A DNA stretch of 7,147 nucleotides from JAKPNF01 sp031556275 (GCA_031556275.1 JAVBTG010000193.1:1-7147); one strand, 5' to 3'; positions 1 to 5,994 are shown, counted from the first letter of the stretch. Numbers and translations are program-made. The notes: generated by a model from the letters alone, not told the origin.

Positions 1-1096
1 CCAGCAGCGCGATCACCGCCGCCACGACGGCCAGCGCTATGGCGACGTCGCGCGGCCCGATATCGTCGAGGAACCCGGGCGGGGTCGCGTAAAAAACGGC
101 GGAGGGCGGCACGTTTTCGAGGGGCACGCCCATCGCCAAAAGTTTTTCCTTGTTCAGTTTGAGTTTGGGCTGCGGCGTTTTTTCCAAAAAGCCGACAGGG
201 AGATTGCCCGCCAGCATCTTTTTCGCCGTCTCGCCGATGAAGGCGCCCATTTCAGAGCCGTCGAGGGTGTAGCCGCCGGCGCAATGGGGCAGGTTCTGGC
301 CCATGAGGCTCAGCGCCCGCCCCTTGGCGGCGTTCATGATGACGATTTCGCGCAGGTTCGCCGACAGGTAATAGTCGTCCTTCTGGCTGGCCCAAGAGAA
401 CAGCAGCACAAAAAACGGCTCTTCCGAGAGGGCCTGCGCGCCGATGCGCTCCAGCAGCTTGGCCGTGGAAAGGTCGCGCCCGTTGATGAACTCAAAATCG
501 TGGTCCCTGTACGTGTTGGCGGCCTGCTTCAAGGCGAGCTCCAGCGTCCGTCCCTCCAGCCCGCCGCCCGTGAGCACGAATACTTTTTTCGCCCCCGGGA
601 ACAGCTTTTCCCCCAAGGCCATGTTCTTGGCGAACTCGATGTGCTTGTGGATGTAGACGACGTGGGCGTCTGGGTTTTGTGGTCCGTAATGCGCGAGCGT
701 GCCCCCGAAAATGATTTTCAGGTCGTCGGGAAACTGCGCCATGTTCTCGCGGACCAGCTCGATCGCGGCGGTGTCGATGGCCACCAGCAGCGACACGTTT
801 TTCTGGCGCACGCGCAGCAGGATGTTTTCCAAGTCGGACGACAGGGGGACCATCCCCGGGTTGCGCAGCACGCCCAGCTCGTATTTGCTCACCGGGTATT
901 TATGCTCGGAAAACGCCTTGGAAAAACCGGATATGACGTCGTGCCCCCATTCGATCTCCTCCGAATAAGAGGAGACCACCAAGACGTTCTTTTGGCCGTT
1001 CTCGTCGTGGGGAATCGGCGCGGTGTCGGCGGCGCGGCAAGCCGACGCCACGCCCGTCAGGAAAAACACCGCCCAAAAAAGGTTTCTCAAATGCAT
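1..1096 (-). CDS. Periplasmic ABC-type substrate-binding sensor domain protein, partial (C-terminal part beyond window)
   Basis: The reverse strand is open from an ATG at 1096 to the left edge (365 codons, no stop), so only the N-terminal part is seen. Residues 1-22 form a signal peptide (hydrophobic WAVFFLTGVASA, possible cleavage before or near C20). Residues about 37-330 resemble the ABC_sub_bind/periplasmic-binding-protein fold: a first strand NVLVVSSYSEEIEWGHDVI, a central LLVAIDTAAIELV, then IIFGGT and KVFVLTGGG, each typical of alternating beta-alpha lobes. A hydrophobic segment begins at about 351 (DVAIALAVVAAVIALL) and looks like a membrane helix. In known families this order (signal peptide, binding domain, membrane helix) usually precedes a histidine kinase or GGDEF output domain; that output domain is inferred, not seen. 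A free-standing anchored binding protein is the alternative. No Shine-Dalgarno precedes the ATG; the region just upstream is C/G-rich. Confidence 0.75.
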   Translation of the reverse strand, partial: MHLRNLFWAVFFLTGVASACRAADTAPIPHDENGQKNVLVVSSYSEEIEWGHDVISGFSKAFSEHKYPVSKYELGVLRNPGMVPLSSDLENILLRVRQKNVSLLVAIDTAAIELVRENMAQFPDDLKIIFGGTLAHYGPQNPDAHVVYIHKHIEFAKNMALGEKLFPGAKKVFVLTGGGLEGRTLELALKQAANTYRDHDFEFINGRDLSTAKLLERIGAQALSEEPFFVLLFSWASQKDDYYLSANLREIVIMNAAKGRALSLMGQNLPHCAGGYTLDGSEMGAFIGETAKKMLAGNLPVGFLEKTPQPKLKLNKEKLLAMGVPLENVPPSAVFYATPPGFLDDIGPRDVAIALAVVAAVIALL

Positions 1097-1280
1097 GCGG
1101 GCGGGGCGGGCGGAAGGTTTTTTCGGGCGGGCAAACACAACGCCGCGCGCGTGCGGTCCGGCATGCGCAAGCGCGCGTGTGTCGGCGGGGGGCAGGGGAG
1201 GAAGGGGGCCGTTTCTCAAGAGTGCAATTTTCTGCCCCAATTTTCCGGCTTGCAAGATATTTTTCACGGGCCGGGCGCAC
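1097..1280. other. GC-rich intergenic spacer upstream of the sensor gene
   Basis: No credible gene lies here. The reading frames that cross it are extensions of antisense frames with low-complexity Arg/Pro-rich translations. It should hold the promoter of the minus-strand sensor gene, but no convincing -35/-10 pair was found; the only AT-rich patch is 1225-1266. Bases 1147-1168 can form an 8-bp hairpin (GCGCGTGC / GCATGCGC with one G-T wobble, loop GGTCCG) that would lie in the 5' leader of the sensor transcript. It may be just a product of alternating GC-rich sequence. Confidence 0.4.
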
Positions 1281-1320
1281 AAAAAAACCGGAAACCCCAA
1301 TCGGGTTTTCCGGTTTTTTT
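1281..1320 (-). terminator. Rho-independent terminator after the lipoprotein gene pair (bidirectional form)
   Basis: The sequence has a run of seven A, a stem arm CCGGAAACCCC, a loop AATC, an arm GGGTTTTCCGG and a run of seven T. The stem pairs over 10 of 11 positions with one C-T mismatch. Read on the minus strand the A run becomes a U tract, so it can end the transcript of the lipoprotein gene whose stop codon is 42 nt away. The flanking T run on the plus strand makes it symmetrical. A second short hairpin lies between it and the stop codon (CCGGC at 1329-1333, GCCGG at 1338-1342, loop TTGC). Confidence 0.85.
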
Positions 1321-1362
1321 CACACCGTCCGGCTTGCGCCGGGCGGGCAGTTTCCGCGTCGA

Positions 1363-1761
1363 TTACATCTCGTCGTGGATCTTGTTCAAGATCGCCTGAG
1401 ACTTGGCGGAGTCGCCGCTGCCGAAGGCGATGCGCACGTCCGTCACGCCGGGCTGCTTCTCTTCGAGCAGGATCTCGATGCGCAGATCGCCCTTGGCGCG
1501 CGCGACGACCGTCTGGGTCATGGACTTGGCGGCCTCGTCGCCGGTGGTGCGGAAGTACTCCAGCTTGTCGATGGCCTTGTTGGAGGCCACGAACACCTTG
1601 TCGACGGTGCCCTTGACTTTGCCGTACAGGCAGCCGTTGCGGTATTCGGCGGTGCCGTAGGACTTGGAGGCGACCGCGACCTGCGTGGACTGGCAACCGG
1701 TTGCGAAGAACGCGGCGGCGCCGATGGCGCACAACGAGAGGATGAGTTTGAGTTTAGACAT
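1363..1761 (-). CDS. Small DUF3568-like lipoprotein, copy B
   Basis: This 132-aa protein has a clear lipoprotein signal: KLK at the N-terminus, a hydrophobic run and lipobox FATGC with the acylated Cys at position 23. The mature part has about 110 residues with alternating strand-like segments: YRNGCLYGKVKG, then a helix-like VFVASNKAIDKLEYF, TVVARAKGDLRIEILL, and PGVTDVRIAFG. This pattern fits the uncharacterised DUF3568 family of small bacterial lipoproteins; the assignment is from memory of the family and is moderately sure. It is homologous along its length to the gene just upstream (1782-2180), and the two are separated by only 20 nt, so they are almost certainly co-transcribed. The ATG at 1761 is chosen because it gives the full signal peptide. 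The 20-nt spacer is a CA-rich run with no Shine-Dalgarno. A terminator follows at 1281-1320. The function is unknown; the location would be the inner or outer membrane, facing the periplasm. Confidence 0.85.
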   Translation of the reverse strand: MSKLKLILSLCAIGAAAFFATGCQSTQVAVASKSYGTAEYRNGCLYGKVKGTVDKVFVASNKAIDKLEYFRTTGDEAAKSMTQTVVARAKGDLRIEILLEEKQPGVTDVRIAFGSGDSAKSQAILNKIHDEM

Positions 1762-1781
1762 AGGTGTGTGTGTTTGTGTGG

Positions 1782-2180
1782 TTAGAGATTGGCAGAAATC
1801 TTGTTAAAGATGTTCTGACAGGCGGGCAGTTCGCCCCGCCCGACGGCGATGCGCACGTTGATCACGCCGGGTTCCTTGGCGCTGCGGGTCAGTTGGACGT
1901 GCACGCGCACATCCCCAGTCCCTCGGGCCACGACCGTCATGGCGGTCTGTTCCGGAATTTCGCCCACGCGCATGTAGCCGAGCTGGTCGAGCGCCTTGTT
2001 GGTGGCGCGGAAGACCGCGGCGTATTCGCCCGAGAGTTTCCCGTAGAACACCCCGTTGCGGAATGTCGCCACGGAATCGGCCGAGGAATTGACGGCTACC
2101 TGCGTGGAGCAAGCGTTAAAGAACAGAGCGCCCGAGAGGGCGGCGACTGCGGCGATGATTGATTGGATACGCATACGCAT
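1782..2180 (-). CDS. Small DUF3568-like lipoprotein, copy A
   Basis: This is a 132-aa lipoprotein with a signal peptide (MRMRIQSIIAAVAALSGALF) and a less standard lipobox FNAC, acylated Cys at 24. It aligns throughout with the neighbouring lipoprotein at 1363-1761: CSTQVAV, FRNGVFYGK, ATNKALDQLGY, TVVARGTGDVRV, PGVINVRIA and a C-terminal NKI are shared, so the pair is a tandem duplication that has diverged. The same frame stays open far upstream across dxs, but that part is an off-frame shadow of dxs. The true start is the ATG at 2180 or the in-frame ATG at 2174. No Shine-Dalgarno is present; a TATAAA lies 7 nt before the first ATG. The gene follows dxs by 68 nt with no terminator hairpin between, so it may be read from dxs, from its own promoter, or both. 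The function is unknown. Confidence 0.85.
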   Translation of the reverse strand: MRMRIQSIIAAVAALSGALFFNACSTQVAVNSSADSVATFRNGVFYGKLSGEYAAVFRATNKALDQLGYMRVGEIPEQTAMTVVARGTGDVRVHVQLTRSAKEPGVINVRIAVGRGELPACQNIFNKISANL

Positions 2181-2187
2181 TGGATAA

Positions 2188-2218
2188 TTTATAGGTGAAT
2201 GGTGAAAAAGAAAGTCAG
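2188..2218 (-). promoter_or_regulatory. Possible promoter for the lipoprotein gene pair
   Basis: On the minus strand TATAAA (2188-2193) matches five of six bases of the sigma-70 -10 box. A weak -35-like CTGACT (2213-2218) lies 19 nt upstream, which is longer than the usual 17. The -10 box ends 7 nt before the ATG at 2180, so transcription from it would start at or next to the start codon and give a leaderless mRNA. The region is AT-rich between two GC-rich genes, which also favours a promoter. This is a pattern match only. Confidence 0.35.
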
Positions 2219-2248
2219 AATGAGATTTTTTTTTGATTTTCCCACTTT

Positions 2249-4147
2249 TTACCGTGCAATCCCGAGCGCTTTTACGCGCGCCAAGATCTGTTTTTTGAAG
2301 TCCGTTTCGCTCACGTTGTAAATCGCCCGCACGTCCTCCACCGTCGAGGCGTGGGTGACGAACTGGTCGGGCCAGCCGAGGCGTTCGACGGGCGTCGAGA
2401 TGCCGGCTTCCTGCAACGCTTCCATGACGGCGGAGCCGAATCCCCCGACAATGGTGTGGTCTTCCATGGTGACGACGAGCTTCGCGCCGCCTTCCGTCTG
2501 GGAAATGAGCAGCTCGCGGTCGAGCGGCTTGGCAAAGCGCGCGTTGACGACGCCGATCGACAGCCCCGTTTCCTTCGAAAGCTCCTCGGCGATTTGCAAG
2601 GCCTCGAACACCCACGGTCCCAGCGCCCAGATGACAACGTCCGCGCCCTCGCGCAACACCTCGGCCTTGCCCAAGGGCAGGCAGGCGGGCTCCGCCTTGA
2701 CGGCGGCCCCCTGCGCGGCGCCGCGCGGGTAGCGGATGAAGGAGGGCACCCCCATCGTGAGAGCAGTGTGCATCATGTCCGCCAATTCGTCCTCGTCCTT
2801 GGGCTGCATGACGACGGCGCGCGGGATGTGCCGCAAATACGCGATGTCGTACAACCCGTGGTGGGTGGCTCCGTCGTTGGCCGAGAGCCCCGCGCGGTCC
2901 ATCACAAAGGTGACGGGCAAATTCTGCAGGCAGATATCGTGCTGGATGATATCGTAGCCGCGCTGCAAAAACGTCGAGTAAATGGCGACGACGGGCTTGA
3001 GCCCCGAGGCGGCCAACCCCGCGGCGAACACGCACGCGTGCTCCTCGGCGATGCCCACGTCGAAAAACTGTTTGGGCACCTCCTTGGAAAGGTGGATCAT
3101 CCCCGTGCCCGCGCGCATGGCGGCGGTGATGCCGACGACGCTGGAATCCTTTTTGGCGAAACGTACGAGCGCGTGGCCCATGACGTCCTGCCAATTTTCC
3201 GGCGTGCCGGGGGCGGGGGGGGTGCTGTTGCCCGTCTCGATGTCGAAAGGGCTGGCCCCGTGGAATTTTTCGGGGTTGTTGACGGCGGGGGCGTAGCCCT
3301 TGCCCTTGGTCGTCAGCACGTGCAAGAGGATGGGCTGGTCGGTTTCCTCCTTGGCGAACTGGAGGTACTGCTCCAGCAGCGGGATGTCGTGCCCGTCGAT
3401 CGGCCCAAGATAGCGCACGCCGAATTTTTCAAACAACGATGAGGGCACGATAAAATCCTTCGCCCCCGATTTGGCGCGCCCGCCCAGCTCCAAAATGTTT
3501 TCGCCCCCCGGCATCTTTTTGATGAGGGACGCGATGTCGTGGTGAAACCGCTTGTAGTGCGGGTTCGTTATCAGGTTGTTCAGGTACTGCGCGACGGCCC
3601 CGACGTTGCGCGCGATCGACCACTCGTTGTCGTTGAGGATGAAAATGACCCGCTTGGTCGCCTCCGCCGCGTGGTTGATGCCCTCCATCGTCACCCCGCA
3701 GGTGAGGGCGGCGTCGCCGACAATGGCCACCACGTTCTCGTCCGTCCCCTTCAGGTCGCGCGCGGCGGCCATGCCGATCGCGGCGGAAAAGGCGGTGCCC
3801 GCGTGCCCCGCGCCGTAGGCGTCGTGTGGGCTTTCCTCGCGGTTGAGAAAGCCCGAAATGCCGCCGGTCGAGCGCAGCGTCTTAAAGCGGTCGGCGCGGC
3901 CCGTGAGCAGCTTGTGGACGTACCCTTGGTGCGAGACGTCCATCAAGATCTTGTCCTTGGGCGTGTCGAACACGCGGTGCAGGGCGATGCACAGCTCCAC
4001 CACGCCGAGGTTGGGCCCCACGTGTCCGCCGTTATGGGAAGTCACGGCGATGATTTCCTTGCGGATTTCGTCCGCCAAGACGGGCAGTTCCTCGGGAGAA
4101 AGGGCCTTGACGTCCGCAGGGCCGGATATGCGTTCCAAAATCGACAT
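2249..4147 (-). CDS. dxs: 1-deoxy-D-xylulose-5-phosphate synthase
   Basis: Dxs condenses pyruvate and glyceraldehyde 3-phosphate, with thiamine diphosphate and Mg2+, to 1-deoxy-D-xylulose 5-phosphate. This is the entry step of the MEP pathway to isoprenoids and also supplies thiamine and pyridoxal synthesis. The 632-aa length is normal. Domain I carries GGHVGPNLGVVEL (His42 matching the conserved active-site His), DVSHQGYVHKLLTGR (70-84), and the ThDP/Mg motif GDA at 144-146 with NDN at 172-174. A glycine is usual at residue 146, and here it is alanine. PIDGHD is at 249-254 and TTKGKGY at 279-285. Domain II has the catalytic Glu in GIAEEHA (Glu368), AIYSTFLQR (388-396) and DRAG (417-420), with RYPRG further on. 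The C-terminal transketolase-type domain is complete (EDHTIVGGFGSAVMEAL). The start codon lies 11 nt after the xseB stop, without a Shine-Dalgarno, which suggests co-transcription and possibly translational coupling. No ispA lies between the two, unlike the E. coli order. Confidence 0.97.
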   Translation of the reverse strand: MSILERISGPADVKALSPEELPVLADEIRKEIIAVTSHNGGHVGPNLGVVELCIALHRVFDTPKDKILMDVSHQGYVHKLLTGRADRFKTLRSTGGISGFLNREESPHDAYGAGHAGTAFSAAIGMAAARDLKGTDENVVAIVGDAALTCGVTMEGINHAAEATKRVIFILNDNEWSIARNVGAVAQYLNNLITNPHYKRFHHDIASLIKKMPGGENILELGGRAKSGAKDFIVPSSLFEKFGVRYLGPIDGHDIPLLEQYLQFAKEETDQPILLHVLTTKGKGYAPAVNNPEKFHGASPFDIETGNSTPPAPGTPENWQDVMGHALVRFAKKDSSVVGITAAMRAGTGMIHLSKEVPKQFFDVGIAEEHACVFAAGLAASGLKPVVAIYSTFLQRGYDIIQHDICLQNLPVTFVMDRAGLSANDGATHHGLYDIAYLRHIPRAVVMQPKDEDELADMMHTALTMGVPSFIRYPRGAAQGAAVKAEPACLPLGKAEVLREGADVVIWALGPWVFEALQIAEELSKETGLSIGVVNARFAKPLDRELLISQTEGGAKLVVTMEDHTIVGGFGSAVMEALQEAGISTPVERLGWPDQFVTHASTVEDVRAIYNVSETDFKKQILARVKALGIAR

Positions 4148-4158
4148 GGAAAAAGTCG

Positions 4159-4410
4159 TCAGTCCCGTGGGGACTCGGGGTCGTCCATCGGGACGGGGGC
4201 GTCGTCCTGCTGGCGCAGTTGTTCGAGGCGCAAACGCGCGCCGTTGAGTTGCTCTTGGCAGCGCTTGATCAGCGCGTGCCCCTCGGTGAATTTGGCCACC
4301 AATTCCTCCAGCGGCACGTCGCCTTTCTCCAGCCCCTCGACCAGCGCCTGCAGGGCTTTGAGCGAATCCTCAAAGCCGGGCGGGGCCGGTTTTTTCTTGT
4401 CGGTGGCCAT
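4159..4410 (-). CDS. xseB: Exodeoxyribonuclease VII small subunit
   Basis: XseB is the small subunit of exonuclease VII. It binds the catalytic large subunit XseA, in several copies, and the complex degrades single-stranded DNA to oligonucleotides. The 83-aa protein shows the whole family signature: FEDSLKALQALVEGLEKGD, VPLEELVAKFTEGHALIKRC, then QEQLNGARLRLEQL, a two-helix coiled-coil hairpin. The N-terminal MATDKKKPAPPG and the acidic Asp/Pro-rich tail (DDAPVPMDDPESPRD) are variable extensions. The ATG at 4410 is preferred over an in-frame TTG at 4431, because the extra seven residues are not family-like and the ATG gives the usual length. It is the first gene of the minus-strand set and is followed after 11 nt by dxs. 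No xseA is in the window. The sequence before the ATG (TTTTCACCACC) has no Shine-Dalgarno. Confidence 0.93.
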   Translation of the reverse strand: MATDKKKPAPPGFEDSLKALQALVEGLEKGDVPLEELVAKFTEGHALIKRCQEQLNGARLRLEQLRQQDDAPVPMDDPESPRD

Positions 4411-4516
4411 GGTGGTGAAAATGGAAGGCAAGCCGCCCCTTTGGAAAAAGGAAATAGCTTTTTTGTAAAGTTAATCTTTTCTTTTTGCCGCGCCAAGTAT
4501 TAATTCAAAGGGATGT
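4411..4516. promoter_or_regulatory. AT-rich divergent spacer, probable promoter region of xseB-dxs
   Basis: This stretch is clearly richer in A and T than the flanking genes, with A and T runs at about 4444-4485, as expected for a promoter of the xseB-dxs transcript. On the minus strand one weak candidate is TTGGCG, a 17-nt spacer and TAACTT, neither box close to consensus. A small hairpin (CCTTT at 4438-4442, AAAGG at 4447-4451) lies in what would be the xseB leader. No coding sequence is supported here. Confidence 0.35.
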
Positions 4517-4683
4517 AGGAGGGGTATCTTCAAATTCCACACGGCGTCTGCTTGGCCGGGTTTGGGCCCTTTTCCCGTTTCCTCGCCTCGACGATGCGCT
4601 GCATCGCCTCGGTTCGAAAGCCGGGAAAATGCCCCCAAACCGCCTGTCGCATCCACCATGCGGAATTTGAAGATACCCCTCCT
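4517..4683. repeat. 167-bp nested palindromic element (MITE-like or structured repeat)
   Basis: The outer arms 4517-4538 and 4662-4683 are perfect reverse complements over 22 bp. They begin AGGAGGGGTATC and end AAATTCC on the left, and pairing continues to 4544/4656 with 26 of 28 positions matched. Inside is a second stem: 4559-4566 (GGTTTGGG) pairs with 4634-4641, and 4570-4577 (TTTTCCCG) pairs with 4622-4629, separated by a small 3x4 internal loop. TTTC at 4578-4581 can then pair with GAAA at 4616-4619. At the centre CGATGC, loop GCT, GCATCG (4592-4606) forms an apical hairpin. The whole element could fold into one long rod. No direct target-site duplication is obvious at its edges and no transposase is present. 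Because it is palindromic, both strands give similar short translations; these are not evidence for a gene. It fills the spacer between xseB and the protease gene. Confidence 0.85.
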
Positions 4684-4684
4684 T

Positions 4685-4702
4685 TGGGGCGATTTTGCCC
4701 CA
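4685..4702 (+). promoter_or_regulatory. Hairpin in the leader of the Ste24-like protease gene
   Basis: TGGGGC (4685-4690) and GCCCCA (4697-4702) are perfect reverse complements around the six-base loop GATTTT. The hairpin starts one base after the large palindrome and ends 13 nt before the protease ATG. It has no following T run of terminator quality (GACTTGTTTCCCT follows). It could affect translation initiation or block read-through from the palindrome; no family of known regulators was recognised. Confidence 0.45.
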
Positions 4703-4715
4703 GACTTGTTTCCCT

Positions 4716-5966
4716 ATGAACGAAACCTTGCTCATCTGCGCGATCCTGCTGGCGGCCAAAACCGCCGTGGAATGCGTCTTGGAATACATGAACGCCTGCC
4801 ACGTCCGCGCGCGCGGCGACGCCCTCCCTTCAGAGCTGGCCGGAGTCGTGGACGGGGAAACGTATGAAAAAAGCGTGCGCTACACGCTGGCCACGAGCCG
4901 TTTCGACACAGCGAGCGGCATCTACGGCGCTGTCGTTCTGGCCCTCGTTTTATTCACAGGTTTTCTTCCATGGCTGTTCCACACCCTCTCGGGAAGCGTC
5001 GGCGCGACCGGTTCATGGGGCTATGCGCTGGTTATTTTGGCGGCCTTGTGGGTGACGAGCCTGCCCGGCCTGCCGTGGGACTGGTGGCACCAGTTCGTCC
5101 TCGAGGCGCGCTACGGCTTTAACAAAAGCACACAGGGCCTGTGGTGGGTCGACCAATTCAAGGGCCTGCTGGTCGGCCTGATTATCGGTTGGCCGCTATT
5201 GACGCTCATTTTATGGATCGCGCATTCCCTGCCGCTGTGGTGGCTCTGGGCGTGGCTGGCGCTGACGGTGTTCCAGTTGCTGATGCTCGTATTGTACCCC
5301 CGCCTGATCCTCCCCTTGTTCAATAAGCTCAGCCCCCTGCCGGAAGGCGAACTGCGCGACGCCCTCATGGCCCTTTCCGACCAAACGGGCTTTCACGCCT
5401 CCACGATCCAAGTCATAGACGGCAGCAAGCGCAGCGGTCACTCCAACGCGTTTTTCACGGGCTTTGGCCGGTTCCGCCGCATCGTATTGTACGACACCCT
5501 GATCAACCAGCTCTCCGTCGACGAGTTGCGCGCGGTCTTGGCGCACGAGATCGGCCACTACCGCAAGGGCCATGTGCCCCGCATGATAGCAGTGTCCTCC
5601 CTCATGAGCCTCGCGGCCTTCGGCGTTATCGCCTACTTGGCGCAAGCCCCGTGGTTTTTGGAAAGCTTCGGTTTCACGGTGGCCGACGGGCTATATGCCG
5701 CGTTGCCCATATTCGTCCTAGGCGCGGGCATCATTACCTTCTGGCTGACCCCCTTGACCAACATATGGTCGCGCCGCAACGAATACCAAGCCGACGCCTT
5801 CGCCAAAGCCGCGCTCGGCTCCCCCGACGCCCTCGTCGCGGGCCTGCGCAAGCTCCACACCGCGAATTTAAGCAACCTGACCCCGCACCCGTTGTACAGC
5901 TTCTTCCACTATTCGCACCCCACGCTCGTGGAACGCACCGAAGCGCTCAACCGCGCGACTCCCTGA
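4716..5966 (+). CDS. Ste24-like (M48 family) integral membrane zinc metalloprotease
   Basis: This 416-aa protein has the size and layout of Ste24/CAAX prenyl protease 1 homologues. The N-terminal part (about 1-210) contains several membrane helices, including LLICAILLAAKTAV, YGAVVLALVLFTGFLPWLF, GLLVGLIIGWPLLTLILWIA and LWAWLALTVFQLLMLVLYP, with the conserved LPWDWWHQFVLEARYGFNKST between them. The protease core has SNAFFTGFGRFRRIVLYDTL (243-262), the zinc motif HEIGH at 277-281 (His277, Glu278, His281) and the third zinc ligand in EYQAD (Glu356). The end SHPTLVERTEALNRA is also typical. All catalytic residues are present. Bacteria do not in general prenylate CAAX proteins, so the likely role is membrane or envelope protein turnover rather than CAAX processing; this is inference. 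ATG 4716 is preferred over an in-frame TTG at 4695, which lies in a hairpin. No Shine-Dalgarno is seen. It is the first of three plus-strand genes. Confidence 0.93.
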   Translation: MNETLLICAILLAAKTAVECVLEYMNACHVRARGDALPSELAGVVDGETYEKSVRYTLATSRFDTASGIYGAVVLALVLFTGFLPWLFHTLSGSVGATGSWGYALVILAALWVTSLPGLPWDWWHQFVLEARYGFNKSTQGLWWVDQFKGLLVGLIIGWPLLTLILWIAHSLPLWWLWAWLALTVFQLLMLVLYPRLILPLFNKLSPLPEGELRDALMALSDQTGFHASTIQVIDGSKRSGHSNAFFTGFGRFRRIVLYDTLINQLSVDELRAVLAHEIGHYRKGHVPRMIAVSSLMSLAAFGVIAYLAQAPWFLESFGFTVADGLYAALPIFVLGAGIITFWLTPLTNIWSRRNEYQADAFAKAALGSPDALVAGLRKLHTANLSNLTPHPLYSFFHYSHPTLVERTEALNRATP

Positions 5967-5994
5967 CCCGCGCGCCCAAGTTTTGGCTTTACGA

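Noticed and set aside
284..1399. 371-aa plus-strand open frame over the sensor gene
   Set aside because: It is antisense to a protein with a signal peptide and binding-domain motifs, and it runs through the terminator into the lipoprotein gene.
2229..2248. Terminator after dxs
   Set aside because: There is a T/A run but no GC stem, and on the minus strand it reads as A-rich, so it is not a rho-independent terminator for dxs.
2181..3194. Upstream extension of the lipoprotein frame to a 470-aa product
   Set aside because: The extension overlaps dxs on the same strand in another frame and is low-complexity Arg/Gly/His-rich. The signal peptide begins at 2180, marking the real start.
2351..3442. 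Long open frame antisense to dxs
   Set aside because: GC-rich codon bias in dxs leaves the opposite strand open; the translation has no recognisable domain and is typical of shadow frames.
4517..4683. Insertion sequence or CRISPR-type repeat
   Set aside because: No transposase frame and no target duplication for an IS; only one inverted pair and no repeat-spacer array for CRISPR.
4485..4802. Small open frames on both strands in the palindrome with similar peptides (GGVSSNS near one end, PCGI at the other)
   Set aside because: The similarity of the two strands' translations is a direct result of the inverted repeat. No ribosome site, no known domain.
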